Assembly (NCBI GenBank): GCA_028564705.1
Contig: JAPXFQ010002424.1
Span: 1,550,001-1,614,000, forward strand
Length of the DNA stretch: 64,000 bases
Reading direction: 5' to 3'
Origin: Apricaphanius iberus
Lineage: Eukaryota > Chordata > Actinopteri > Cyprinodontiformes > Aphaniidae
Shown here piece after piece: positions 40,612-52,360 of this stretch. The notes below the pieces were generated by a model. The model was given only the letters and a program-made list of their open reading frames with translations, did not search any database and was not told the origin of the DNA. Both the position numbers and the translations under genes were made by a program. Within the stretch, counting starts at the first letter, position 1. The number at the start of each line of letters is the position of its first letter.

Positions 40612-41229
40612 TCCTGAGTCTGGAAGAAGAGACACCAGTGAAACGAAGGTTCAGCGCCTCTTTATATCCGCCTGTGGAGCTATCAGCTCAGCGGACATGT
40701 GATGAGCTCAGTATCTAAAGAGAAAGGGAAAATCACCAAGGTTAAACGCATGGATCCTACTGGGCTCATCCCTCTTTACTCCCTGCTGCCGTGATTAATC
40801 TGCACTCGTCTTATCTGTCCGGTCAAGGGTTGAATTCTCAGAGAAGCCTGAAGGCAGAACTTTGGAACCGGCGAGAGGAGCCGATCGAGTCGGATTCAGA
40901 GCAAACCCCATCCCAGGGAAATATTCACAACCCAGCAGGTCGCCAGGGTTCCTCTCCTCCAGCTTCAGACACGAAAATACTTTTATAACTTCTCCAATTT
41001 TTAGAAATGTGAAAAGTTGCCTACACTTCAACTGTAAGAAAGAATTACATCTAAAAGCCACCTCTGCATTATACAACTCTCTGCTTCAAGCCATAAAGGA
41101 CAGAACTTTTTATATATAGAGGACCATCGCTGCCAAAATTCACAAGAAAGAAAGAAAACTAGAAATAAACGAATATGGAAATACAAAAATAATTTTGTTT
41201 CATTTATTATTTTCCAGATTTATTTACAA

Positions 41230-41460
41230 TAAATGGGGCGACTGTGGCTCAGTAGGTTGAGTAGTTGTCTTGCAATCGGAGGGTCGTAGCTTCAATTCCA
41301 GCTTCCTCCAGTCAAGGCGCTTGACCCCAAATTGCCTAGCGATAATTGTATCGGTGTATAACTGTGTGTGCGTTTATGAGTGCGGATGGGTGAATGTGAC
41401 TTCAATGTAAAGCGCTTTGAGTGGTCAACATGTCTAGAAAAGCGCTATATAAATTCAGTA
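41230..41460 (+). repeat. tRNA-derived SINE
   Basis: The head GGGGCGACTGTGGCTCAGTA, then GGTTGAGTAGTTGTCTTGCA and a B-box-like GTAGCTTCAATTCCAGC, resemble a tRNA with pol III A and B boxes. The body ends TGTAAAGCGCTTTGAGTGG and GAAAAGCGCTATATAAATTC, the LINE-shared tail common in teleost SINEs. Confidence 0.75.
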
Positions 41461-41825
41461 CATTTATAATTGTATTGACCACTAATTTTCCCCCCAATTG
41501 TAATTATTTGTTTATTATTTATTTATTCTCACATGTATTTAATATTTATTCGCATTTTTATTTATTTCAGCATGTAATAATTTTCATGTATTTTTATTTA
41601 TTCTTACATTTATTTACTTATCCATTTATTTATTTATCTCCAAATATATTTATTTATTTCCATTTATTTTTTCTGAATTTATTCTTGCATTTATTTATTT
41701 ATCTATCTCCAAATGTTTCATTTCCATGTTTATTTTTTTTTATTCCCATATTTACTAATTTGTTCAGTACTTTTCTGTATTTATTTTTACATTTATTTAT
41801 CTATCTATTTATTTGCATAGGAATC

Positions 41826-42035
41826 AGGCTTGCTCAGTATGAGGGATTGCTGAGGAATTGCTGTGGTTGGAGTCTGCATGATCCGGGCACAACCTAAAAT
41901 CAATGACTCAGCACAATCTGCTGGGATTCCTTACATAGAAAACTTTTAAATGATTGGAATATTTGTTTAATTGGATTGAAATGACTTTTGTTGTGAATTG
42001 GCGTGATATAAAAAATGTTTTATTGAATTTCTTTA
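41826..42035 (+). repeat. dispersed fish LINE/SINE 3'-tail repeat, copy 2
   Basis: CTTGCTCAGTATGAGGGATT, GCATGATCCGGGCACAACCT, CAGCACAATCTGCTGGGATT and TTGTTGTGAATTGGCGTGAT occur in the family order. The stretch either side (41,500-42,220) is full of TTTATTTATTT words. Confidence 0.7.
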
Positions 42036-42219
42036 TCTCCAAATGTATTTATTTCCACATAAATGTTTTAATTCCCACATTTATTAATTTTTTCTGTATT
42101 TACAAATGTATTTTCTGACTTATTTAATTATATTCACATTTTTGTTTATCTTAAAATTTTATTATTTATTCATTATTAATCTTTATTTATTTATTATAGA
42201 TTTTTATTTATTTACTATG

Positions 42220-42625
42220 TTTGGGTTTTTTTTGTTTTTGGTCCTCCTCAAATATACTGGACTGGAGAGTTGGAAAAAATATTATAAGGCTTTTTTTAAA
42301 CTCCAAGGAAAATAATTCAGAGTGTCGGAGACAACATGGTACAACAAAAAGAAGCCAATGTGACAACTTTTGGGGCCGTCTCACGCTAAATTACTCCAGT
42401 GGGATTCATGAAACAATAACATCTGTATTCAGAGCACAAATACCCTTTGAATTTTTAAATTTATACTTTGGTCAAGTCACAATTCTGCAACAGAGGAGGG
42501 ACGTAAGGTTGCTGCGGGCTCTTTTAGCTGCCAGTAAAGAAAATATGAGAAGAAAGTGGCTGGAACCAGCACCACCAACTTTGGACGTTTGGTACAGAAC
42601 AGTTTTAGAAATTTATAGAATGTAA
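42220..42625 (+). pseudogene. L1/Tx1-type LINE ORF2 C-terminal fragment
   Basis: An open frame ends with RDVRLLRALLAASKENMRRK then WLEPAPPTLDVWYRTVLEIYRM, the C-terminal signature of fish L1/Tx1 ORF2 proteins. It stops at a TAA and continues into A-rich 3' sequence to about 42,960 (AATAAAAAGATAATAAAATAA tail). 5'-truncated, as usual for LINEs. Confidence 0.7.
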
Positions 42626-43469
42626 AAAAAAAAAATACCCTCTCAAAATTCAAGAAGATCAATTAAGAAAGGGGAAAAATGTACTAAAATTATATGCCCC
42701 ACGCAAAGAAGTTTGCTTTGATTCCTCCATGGCATTTTTTCATTTTGATTCCCAACACGTATGTCAATTGTTTTTACCTGATACGGTTTAAGATGAAAAG
42801 CAGAAAAATGTATGCGCCTCAGTTTGTGTGTTTATTCAACGGGTTAAAATTAGTAGGAAAAAGTTGCAAAAACTTAAAAAGAACTTTGTAATATTCATAA
42901 GAAATATCTTGTACTGTTTTTGTTTTACACCTTTTTCTAATAAAAAGATAATAAAATAATAACTCCAGCTCAGTCAGACCGGATAGAAACTATCCAAGTA
43001 GATCCGCTAGCGGTGTAACGGTACACAGAAATAATGGGTAGGTACATTTTTTAGTTTACTTTAATCAAGAAAAAATAATTCAAATATTTAGAATGTTTCA
43101 TTTTTTTACATTGATCGGAATTAAAAAAAGAAAAAGGTTTTCTCATGTTTGTCCTTTCAATTTCAGAAATTAATTTGAGTTCACTATCTTTTATAACTTA
43201 AAAAAGCGCAGAACTGACTGGAGATTTGATTGGTTTTTAAAAATAAATAAAATAGTACAAGCAGACCTAGCCAGAGTAGAAGACACCAGAACCACTTGAA
43301 AACCATCAGTGTTGATCTTTAGAAATCTTTAAATTATACTTTTGTAATATTTAGAATAAAACATATGTAAGTCCCTTTGGAGTCATTTTGGTATTTCAAC
43401 AGCCTAGTCTCCCAGCTGTACCTGAATCCAGCATGGTTAGCTGGTTTTTCCTCCATTTTCAGTGATGTT

Positions 43470-44020
43470 TCCATTCAGCTTGACATTGTTCCAGGTGAGT
43501 TATTCAGTTCAGAACAGAGCGTGTTATGGACCTAGTTTCCCTGCGGAAACGTTGCACGATTGTTCTTTTATTACGTCTATCCCTCTGGCTAGCTTCCCTT
43601 CCTCTGCTGAAGGAGAGCCTCCCCACAGCATGATGCTGCCACCGACATGTTTCACTGTGTGGATGGTGAGATCAGGACGATGTTCAGCGTTACCTGAATG
43701 TCTTAAAGCTTTCTCCTTACCCCTCATCCATTAAACACAGACGTTTGGAGTTCAGGACTAATAATTGTTCTCTTGACGGATTCTCCAACCTTAGCTGTGG
43801 ATCTCTGCGGCTCCTCCAGAGGTACCATGGTCCTGCCTCTCTGATTAATGCTCTTCTGTCAGTTTAGCTGGAAGCAGAGGCGCTGCACTCAGGTTTATTT
43901 AGCTGTATTACACATTTATTCACTACTTCGTGTTGGTTTATCCCACTGAGGTTTTGTTTGAAGAGCGCCCAGATATGAAAAAGTCAGGGGGTGTGATTAC
44001 TTTAGCGCGGCGCTGTACGC
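43470..44020 (-). pseudogene. Tc1-like transposon relic
   Basis: The minus strand encodes [20 protein letters not shown], the Tc1 DDE-domain block, with frame breaks around it. The right end (GTGTGATTACTTTAGCGCGG then CGCTGTA) matches the usual fish Tc1 terminus, which reads toward a CACTGTA end. Inactive. Confidence 0.7.
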
Positions 44021-45720
44021 TCAGATCTCCATAAATAATCGTAACCTAGCCAACATGGGACAGCCTGGGTGTCAGGACGGATTATCAGAGACTCGTCTGG
44101 GTTATCTCTCTTCAGGACGCTGATTTTCTTCACCGTTGTGTCACATCGATATGGATCGATACGGAGGAACGGCTGAGTTTCTAACATAAAAGAACTGAAA
44201 ACAATCCTGATTTAGTCTATTTAACATTTAAATAATAAATAAAAATATTATTATACAAAATAATAATATAATATAAAAATGATAAAAACATATAAAATAA
44301 TATAATAAATTAATATATAATCAAACTAATAATCTAATAAAAAAGTATAAATAAATAAAACTAAATCTACTTAAAAGTCTATTTTTTTTAAAACAAGCAC
44401 TTCGAGCTCGTAAGAGAAGCCAGACTTTAACGAGATGCCAGAACGTTTCAGACACAGTTTTTTTTGAACATCGCACAGTGTGCAGAAACACATTATATAG
44501 ATACATCAAACACAATCAGAGTCCATTTTCCTTCAACATGGCGTCACTGGTCACATGCTTTGAGCTAAATTTAAAACACTGAAGAGTCTGTGCGATGATG
44601 TTGTTCTCTCAACACTGAGCGCCTTTTGTCTCACCACTGTACCTCCCGGCGTCGTTCTGACGGACTTCAAAAACGGATCAAACCTCTTAAAGCGGTACAT
44701 TCTGTACAATTCAACTAAAAATCAAATCAAAACGTTGAAAAAGGCCGATATAAACTCAGTGCAAAAGGGTTTTAAAATCTGTATTCTGCCCTCTTACGTT
44801 CACACCTGCGTCTGATTCTCCTATAATTAGGTCCGATCTTTTTCTCGCTTGTGGATATCGTAGTAAAATTCCTGCAATTTCCGCCCTACATAAAAAATAA
44901 AAATAAAAACGCTTCCCCAAATTAAAATTAAAGCTGTTCTAGAACCATTTTGAGTTGAAACATGGCTGAGGTTTTCTCCCAGATCTGTGATTATATGTCT
45001 GAGGGCTAATCTTACAAAGCAATATGACTTTTAACACATCCAAAAAAGATAACATTTTATGTTAAGAATATATGCTCTAAAAGTGGCTTTAGAATGAAGC
45101 CGTGACCTAAAACATACTGTGGGTGTAAAAACCTGAATTATAACCTTTATCCACACCAAATGTGACAGTCAACAATAAACCAAACTGAAAATAAGAAAGA
45201 CATTCGGTCCAGACCAAAGAAAGTGAACAAAAAGACCTTTCTGCTGAGAATACGACCTCAAACTTTTCCGTCCAACATCAGTGTCTGACCTCAGGAATGA
45301 TTAGCATGCCTCATCAGAAAACTTGGAGCTTTACATTAAACCTTCCAGATTAACAAGGAGATGTTCCTAAAGTTTCTTTAGGACATGAAGGCAGAAAGCT
45401 TTCTGCTACAATCAGATTGCGGTTTAAACACTTTTAATCAAAGTTTTTTGAAAGTTTATTTTAAAATAATCCTCCGTGCTGCAGGTGAAAGCATCTTGAA
45501 TGCTGGCTGCAATGTAATGTATTCGTTTTCCTGAAGTTTCCTTAAGCCACTCTTCCTGCTCGGCTAATTTAAAGTTTTCTCTCTTTAACTCTGATCACAT
45601 ACTTTCAGCAGGACTGGGCAGCTTTTTGTTTCCCAGCTGAATGTCTCAGTTCCCCCAAAATAACCCCCCCCTGAGGTCCTTTCAGCTCATCAGCTGATGG
45701 CTGACGTGGAGCCGTCAACC
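44021..45720. other. intron/upstream DNA of LIPE, nothing recognised
   Basis: AT-rich (44,225-44,345 is nearly pure A/T) with no exon on either strand that I could support. If the candidate 5' exon is real, this is LIPE intron. Confidence 0.5.
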
Positions 45721-46048
45721 TGCACGAAAACCACACAGAAATCCGCCCCTCTACCTGCCCATACGGCTCCGTTTTGTGATCATTACAGCTGATTTCTTAT
45801 TTCCTGGATCCCTGTGAATGAAACGCGAAGCCGAGAGCGACCAGTTTCCCCCGGAAGACAACTTCGCTCACGACACGGAGTTTTGGTGACTTTAGTTGGG
45901 TATACCAACTCCGTGAAGTACCGCAGACACAATGAGGCATCGCCGGAGCTTCACGCTAACGAACTTTGTCGAGTTATAGCCTTAAAAAGCATCCAAAACG
46001 GCGCATATATTCCACTCTCTGGTGTTTTAAAGACGAATGTAGACTCAC
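45721..46048. other. CpG-containing stretch beside candidate LIPE 5' exon
   Basis: Raised CpG density (ACGCGAAGCCGAGAGCGACC and similar) without repeat signatures. An open plus-strand frame (45,814-46,137) is most likely a by-product of base composition. Consistent with a promoter-proximal region. Confidence 0.4.
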
Positions 46049-46135
46049 CCAGACGCATCTTCTTCTTCCTTCATGTCCTGGCAGTTCCAGTCCGCGCGCT
46101 CCCGCGATCGGAGGAGCGCGCACACCTGAAGCAAT
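46049..46135 (-). promoter_or_regulatory. lipe: possible LIPE 5' exon and promoter (candidate)
   Basis: A CpG-rich block on the minus strand ends at a consensus donor, TCTGG|GTGAGT (46,049/46,048). If spliced to the acceptor at 40,620, an ATG inside it (GAAGATGCGTCTGG) runs in frame as M-R-L-D-S-G into MDHKAV, giving a six-residue longer start. An earlier ATG (GGACATGAAGG) is out of frame and would make an overlapping upstream ORF. The in-frame join supports the exon, but no transcript evidence is available. Its 5' edge is arbitrary and abuts a minisatellite. Confidence 0.4.
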
Positions 46136-48412
46136 AGCAGAAGCAACAGTTAGCATCAAAAGAAATTAAAAAACATAAAATAAAATGCTAGCAGAAACAA
46201 CAGTTAGAATAAAGTGAAAATAAATAAAATGCTAGCAGAAACAACAGTTAGCATCAAATGAAATTAAAAAACATAAAATAAAATGCTAGCAGAAGTAACA
46301 GCTTAAAATAAAAATAAATAAATAAAATGCTAGCAGAAGCAACAGTTAGCATCAAATGAAATAAAAAAAAATAAAATGCTAGCAGAAGTAACTGCATCAA
46401 ATTAAAATAAATGAATAAAATGCTAGCAGAAACAACAGTTAGCATCATATGACATTAAAAAAATGCTAAAAGAAACAGTAGTTAGTGTAAAAAATGCTAA
46501 CAGAAGCAACAGCTAACAAAATAAACTAAAAAACGTAAAATGCTAGCAGAAGTAACATCTTAAAATTAAAATAAATAAATAAAATGCTTGCAGAAGCAAC
46601 AGTTAGCATCAAATGAAATAAAAAAAACAAAATAAAATGCTAGCAGAAGTAACTGCATCAAATAAAAATAAATGAATAAAATGCTAGCAGAAACAACAGT
46701 TAGCATCATATGACATTAAAAAAATGCTAAAAGAAACAGTAGTTAGTGTAAAAAATGCTAACAGAAGCAACAGCTAACAAAATAAACTAAAAAACGTAAA
46801 ATGCTAGCAGAAGTAACATCTTAAAATTAAAATAAATAAATAAAATGCTAGCAGAAGCAACAGTTAGCATCAAATTAAATTAAAAAACATAAAATAAAAT
46901 GCTAGCAGAAGTAACAGCATCAAATTACTATAAATACATAAAATGCTAGCAGAAACAACAGTTAGCATCACATGACACTAAAAAACATAAAATAAAATGC
47001 TAGCAGAAGTAACAGCATCAAATAAAAATAAATAAATAAAATGTTAGCAGAAACAACAGTTAGCATCAAATGAAATTAAAAAACATAAAATAAAATGCTA
47101 GCAGAAGTAACAGCATCAAATAAAAATAAATGAATAAAATGCTAGCAGAAACAACAGTTAGCACCACATCACATTGAAAAAATGCTAAAAGAAACAGTAG
47201 TTAGTGTAAAAAAATGCTAACAGAAGCAACAACTAACAAAATAAACTAAAAAAACATAAAATGCTAGCAGAAGTAACAGCTTAAAATTAAAAGAATTAAA
47301 TAAAATGCTAGCAGAAGCAACATTTAGCATCAAATTAAATTAAAAAACATTAAATGCTAGCAGAAGTAACAGCATCAAATTAAAATAAATACAATGATAG
47401 CAGAAACAACAGTTAGAATCAAATGAAAATAAATAATCATCATCATCATATGAAAAATAAAAAGCAAGACTTTTTTGTTTAATGTTTGGACAACAGATGG
47501 AAATTAGCCCTAGGCCATAATCTGGTGTGTTAACATCCATGTTATTTTCTCACATTTATGTTCATTAACATGAACTGTCCCGGATAAATATATAAAAATA
47601 AAATGCTAACAGAAGTAACAACATCAAATGAAATGAAATTAAAAAAAAATTCTAGTTAGCATCAGATTAAAACATAAAATGCTAAACAAAACAGTAGTGT
47701 AAAAAATGCTAACAGAAGCAACAGCTAACATAAAATGAAATTAAAAAACAAAATAAAATGCTAGCAGATGTTATAGCATCAAATTAAAATCAATAAATAA
47801 AATGCTCGCAGAAGCAACATTTAGCATCAAATTAAGTTAAATTCTAGTTAGCATCAAATGAAATAAAAAAATGCTAAAAGAAACAGTAGTTATTGAAAAA
47901 AATGCTAACAGAAGCAACAGCCAACATAAAATGAAATTAAAAAACATAAAATAAAATGCCAGCAGAAGTAACAGCATCAAATTAAAATAAATAAATACAA
48001 TGCTAGCAGAAACAACAGTTAGAATCAAGTGAAAATAAATAAAATGCTAGCAGAAGCAACAGTTAGCATCAAATGAAATTAAAATACATAAAATAAAATG
48101 CTAGCAGAAGTAACAGCATCAAATTTAAAAAATAAACATGATAGCAGAAACGACAGTTAGAATCAAATTAAAATAAATAAAATGCTAGCAGAAACAACAG
48201 TTAGAATCAAGTGAAAATAAATAAAATGCTAGCAGAAGCAACAGTTAGCATCAAATGAAATTAAAATACATAAAATAAAATGCTAGCAGAAGTAACAGCA
48301 TCAAATTTAAAAAATAATCATGATAGCAGAAACGACAGTTAGAATCAAATGAAAATAAATAAAATGCTAGCAGGAGTAACAGCATTATATGAAAAATAAA
48401 AAGCAAGACTTT
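46130..48412. repeat. 2.3-kb minisatellite, GCTAGCAGAA units
   Basis: Units of about 45-50 bp built around AAAATGCTAGCAGAAGTAAC or GCTAGCAGAAACAACAGTTA, alternating and separated by AAATTAAAATAAATAAATAA-type spacers. Interrupted at about 47,430-47,700. Words such as AAAAGCAAGACTTTTTTGTT occur at 47,460 and again at 48,398. Open frames read on the minus strand are low-complexity and not genes. Confidence 0.9.
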
Positions 48413-48555
48413 TTTGTTACAGTTCTCACGGCATGTTTGGTGGCATCCACGTCCAATAAATGCCAGTAGAAATCAAGAACGCCTTGCGTTATTCAACTTG
48501 AAGGGAGTTACAGCTAGTAAGCATCAAATTAAATTAAAATAATTGCTAAAGATAA

Positions 48556-48670
48556 CCTAACCCCAACCCTAACCCCCAGACCTAAATCCAACTGAGAATC
48601 TCTGGGATGACTAGAAAACCGATGTTTCTCAGATGTTCTCTATCAAGCTGGAGATATTTGTGAGATCTGA
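48556..48670 (+). pseudogene. Tc1-like transposase scrap
   Basis: CCCCAGACCTAAATCCAACT then GAGAATCTCTGGGATGACT encodes PDLNPTENLWDD, the C-terminal Tc1 catalytic block. Only about 110 bp survive. Confidence 0.65.
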
Positions 48671-49640
48671 AATCCGCTCCAAAATTCGCTTACGTAGTAT
48701 CACTAGTTTCCTTTTCTTTGAATCCAAACTTAAGACATAATTTTTGCCCCTAAATACTTAATAGAATTTTATTATGTACTTTTTATTCTTTATTTGATTT
48801 GGCTTTATCAATATTTCACTGTATTTTATTATTCATGCAATATGTTTCAATGTATTCATGTGTTTATTTGTTTAAGTTAGTTTTCATAATGTGAAGCACT
48901 TTAGTCAACATTGGTTGAAGCAGAAATGTGCGTATGATGGACTGAGCAGTAAAGGACAGTCAGACAAAGTGTAAAGTTCACAAAAAAGTTTTTTTTTCTA
49001 TTTTAGTACAAAAACTAAGTTATTGGGCACCTAAAATAGGTCAAAATAACAGAACTCTAATCCAAATACAGACAACAAAACAACACTAACTCAAACAAAC
49101 TGACCCAATTAACGTAGACAAAGGGAAAACTTAAACCAACAAAACCAATTTTCCCCCCATGATCTAAAGCTTTGGTATGAGCCAATCTGCAGGTTTCCAG
49201 AGAGGCCTGCTCCGCCCCTTTTACACCTGTTAGTTCAGCCAATGGACTGGAACACTTGTCGCCAAGGTAACTCAAAGAAAAAGAAAAGTTTAATGTTGGA
49301 TATGGAACATTTTCATAAAAAGCAAAAAAAAAACAAACAAAAAACTGCAGAATGAAAGTGCATAATTTTTGTAAAACTTTTCATTGTGATTAAAATAATA
49401 AATTAAAATATTATAACATGTCCATTACAACGGGCAGGACAATGACGTTATGTTCATATCTACCAGCCAGTAGTGGGCAACATTGCAGGTTGACAGATAC
49501 GGTCTCTATGATCCAACTATGGTAGGCACAGCTGGACTGGTATAGGGAAGAATGATGGAGTCAGCAAGTCCAGCAGCTGCTTCAGAGACCCAGAGATACT
49601 GTTATACATCTCAGGAGAGGAGTGACCGCAGAAGAACAGA
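48671..49640. other. intergenic, nothing recognised
   Basis: AT-rich DNA without supported exon, RNA gene or transposon signature. Confidence 0.45.
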
Positions 49641-49650
49641 AACTTAACAA

Positions 49651-50320
49651 AGCCTACACTAGATGGACCCACATAAAACATTTCTACACCATCAAACACA
49701 CGCAGAAACTGAGACTTTCCTCCTGAATCGGTAAGCTAACTCACTAGCTAACTTAACTAGGTAGCTAACAAAAACTAGAGTAGTTTTATGTGAAGCCTAC
49801 ACTAGATGGACCCACATAAAACATTTCTACACCATCAAACACACGCAGAAACTGAGACTTTCCTCCTGAATCGGTAAGCTAACTCACTAGCTAACTTAAC
49901 TAGGTAGCTAACAGAAACTAGAGTAGTTTTATGTGAAGCCTACACTAGATGGACCCACATAAAACATTTCTACACCATCAAACACACGCAGAAACAGAGA
50001 CTTTCCTCCTGGATCGTTAAGCTAACTCACTAGCTAACTTAACTAGCTAGCTAACAGAACCTAGAGTAGTTTTATGTGAAGCCTACACTAGATGGACCCA
50101 CATAAAACATTTCTACACCATCAAACACACGCAGAAACTGAGACTTTCCTCCTGGATTGGTAAGCTAACTCACTAGGTAACTTAACTAGCTAGCTAACAG
50201 AAACTAGAGTAGTTTTAGGTGAAGCCTACTCTAGATGGACCCACATAAAAACATTTCTACGCCATCAAACACACGCAGAGACGGTGAGTTTCCACCTGGA
50301 TCGGTGACCTAACTCACATG
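49651..50320. repeat. 143-bp tandem repeat, about 4.7 copies
   Basis: AGCCTACACTAGATGGACCC recurs at about 49,651, 49,794, 49,937, 50,080 and 50,223 (last copy with one change), spaced 143 bp. Each unit carries AACACACGCAGAAACTGAGA and TAACTCACTAGCTAACTTAA. The last copy is the most diverged. Confidence 0.93.
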
Positions 50321-50829
50321 CTAACTTTGCTTACGTTAACTGTTAGCTAAACTCCTCTAGGACACATTCCTCACTGGACACAGTTCAGGTTGGTCACTGG
50401 GCGTATTGGCAGCAAACCTGGCAACCCAACAGCTGAAATCATGTTTTTAATGTTGTAACTACAACCTAGACACACTAGATGTCGCTATCGTGCTCATTTT
50501 CCATATCCAAACTTTAAATCAATTCATACACACGTAACAGTTTAAACTAAAATGTCCACACTTATCTTGAAATGCAGTGTTAGATTGTGTGTCTCAGGTG
50601 CATGTACACACATACAAAGTTGGAAAAAGACCCATCCATGCTTTGAGTGAGATGGGTGTGTCTGAATTCCTACTGCCTTCAGTCTCTGTGTAAGCTGTTC
50701 AAAATCTGCACGGCTTGTGACGAAACATTGGAGTATTCACACAACATCAGAGCGCTGTCTCCACCCACCAGGTACAGCAGTAACTTATCGGACACCCGCC
50801 ATTTTGTTACCGATTGGAAAACACTAGTT

Positions 50830-51010
50830 CAGATTAGGAAACACCATGTTGAAGCTCCACGCAAAATGCTCTGTTGTTGGCAGGTGAAAAGAGCTCAAAA
50901 ACACTTCATCGGGTCCCAGTCGAAGAGGACAGAAGAGCAGCATGGGTTGAATATATTTGTGACGGCAAGATGCTGGTGATAAGGGTGGGGAAGACTGACG
51001 ACGTACCGCC
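50830..51010 (+). pseudogene. possible THAP-type zinc-finger fragment of a DNA transposon
   Basis: Reading across frames gives MLKLHAKCSVVG then SSKTLHRVPVEEDRRAAWVE and YICDGKMLVIRVGK. The C-x-V-x-G / L-H-x-V-P / EDRRAAW pattern resembles THAP domains carried by P-element-like transposases. It is interrupted by the Tc1 insertion at 51,032. Weak evidence. Confidence 0.35.
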
Positions 51011-51031
51011 GCACGGAGCTAGATTCAGATA

Positions 51032-51842
51032 CAGTGGCTTGCAAAAGTATTCGGCCCCCTTGAACTTTTCCACATTTTGTCACATTACAGGCACAGACAT
51101 GAATCAATTTTATCAGAATTCCACGTAAAATACAAATACAAAGTGTTGTACACGTGGGAAGTGGAACCAAAATCATACTTGATTCCAAACATTTTTTTTC
51201 ACAAATAAATAACTGAAAAGTGGTGTGTGCGTAATTATTCAGCCCCCTGAATAAATACGTTGTAGAACCACCTTTTGCTGTATTTACAGCTGCCAGTCTT
51301 TTAGGGTCTCTACCAGCTTTGCACATCTACAGACTGAAATTCTTGCCCATTCTTCTTTGCCAAACAGCTCCAGCTCAGTCAGATTAGATGGACAGCGTTT
51401 GTGAACAGCAGTTTTCAGATCTTTCCACAGATTCTCGATCTGGACTTTGACTGGGCCATTCTAACACATGGATATGTTTTGTTTTAAACCATTTCATTGC
51501 TGCCCTGGCTTTATGTTTAGGGTCGTTGTCCTGCTGGAAGGTGAACCTGCGCCCCGGTCTCAAGTCTTTTGCAGACTCCAAGAGGTTTTCTTCCAGCATT
51601 GCTGTATTTGGCTCCATCCGTCTTCCCATCAACTCTGACCAGCTTCCTTGTCCCTGCTGAAGAGAAGCACCCCCAGAGCATGATGCTGCCACCACCATAT
51701 TTGACAGTGAGGATGGTGTATTCAGAGTGATGTGCAGTGTTAGTTTTCCGCCATACATAGTGTTTTGCATCTTGGCCAAAAAGTTCCATTTTGGTCTTAT
51801 CTGACCATCTGATCATCTGACTCAGGTGCTCTGGGTGTCTGG
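51032..51842 (-). pseudogene. Tc1-like transposon, 3' part of transposase
   Basis: The terminal sequence CAGTGGCTTGCAAAAGTATT sits after a TA dinucleotide (51,030-51,031), as expected for Tc1 elements. The minus strand encodes [20 protein letters not shown] and [20 protein letters not shown], then in another frame [20 protein letters not shown] and [14 protein letters not shown]. That is the DDE domain in at least two frames. The N-terminal DNA-binding half and other terminus are missing. Inactive. Confidence 0.85.
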
Positions 51843-52214
51843 AAAGCATAAGTCAGTAGCACCTTAGCTTTGATATCAGCACATGAATCTAACAAAAGAC
51901 TTAGAAAGTCACTGCTCATAAAAAATATAAAAAAAACTTACTGAATCAATCAGAAATTATCTTAAAATAACTGGAAAAGCAGAACTTGGAGAGCTTAGCC
52001 CTCTGCCATAACCCTGAGTGCAGTTCAGATTCCTCCATAATACCTGATCATCCCGAAAATGTTATCTTTCTTCCTTGGCCCATTCATCACATTTCCTGGG
52101 TATTCCCCTGAATATTGCATCCAACTCCGTCAACAACTTTGAGCTATTTTGTTAACAGAAAGTGTTATTTTTATTTATTTATTTTATATGTTACTCCATA
52201 GCTCACTGTCTGTT

Positions 52215-52360
52215 TTCACTTGCCTTTTATTCTGTTTCATTTTATGTGTCTGTTGCCTTAACATGTACATTTCCACACTGTGTGGATAAGAAGTCCATTC
52301 GTTCGTTCATTCATTCGTTCGTTCATTCATTCATTTATTCGTTCGTTCATTCATTCAGAC
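52215..52360. repeat. LINE 3' tail and (TTCA/TTCG)n microsatellite
   Basis: TGTACATTTCCACACTGTGT and GGATAAGAAGTCCATTCG resemble the tail of fish RTE/Rex-type LINEs. They run into CGTTCATTCATTCGTTCGTT tetranucleotides at 52,298-52,360. Confidence 0.6.

Noticed and set aside
41230..41300. A possible functional tRNA gene
   Set aside because: The A- and B-box-like parts are degenerate, no cloverleaf closes, and a LINE-type tail follows, so it is a SINE head.
45814..46137. 107-codon plus-strand frame in the CpG-rich stretch
   Set aside because: No recognisable domain or splice partner; it lies opposite the candidate LIPE 5' exon and reflects base composition.
46130..48412. Regularly spaced similar units that could suggest a CRISPR array
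   Set aside because: Units are AT-rich, of varying length and without unique spacers, in a vertebrate genome; it is a minisatellite.
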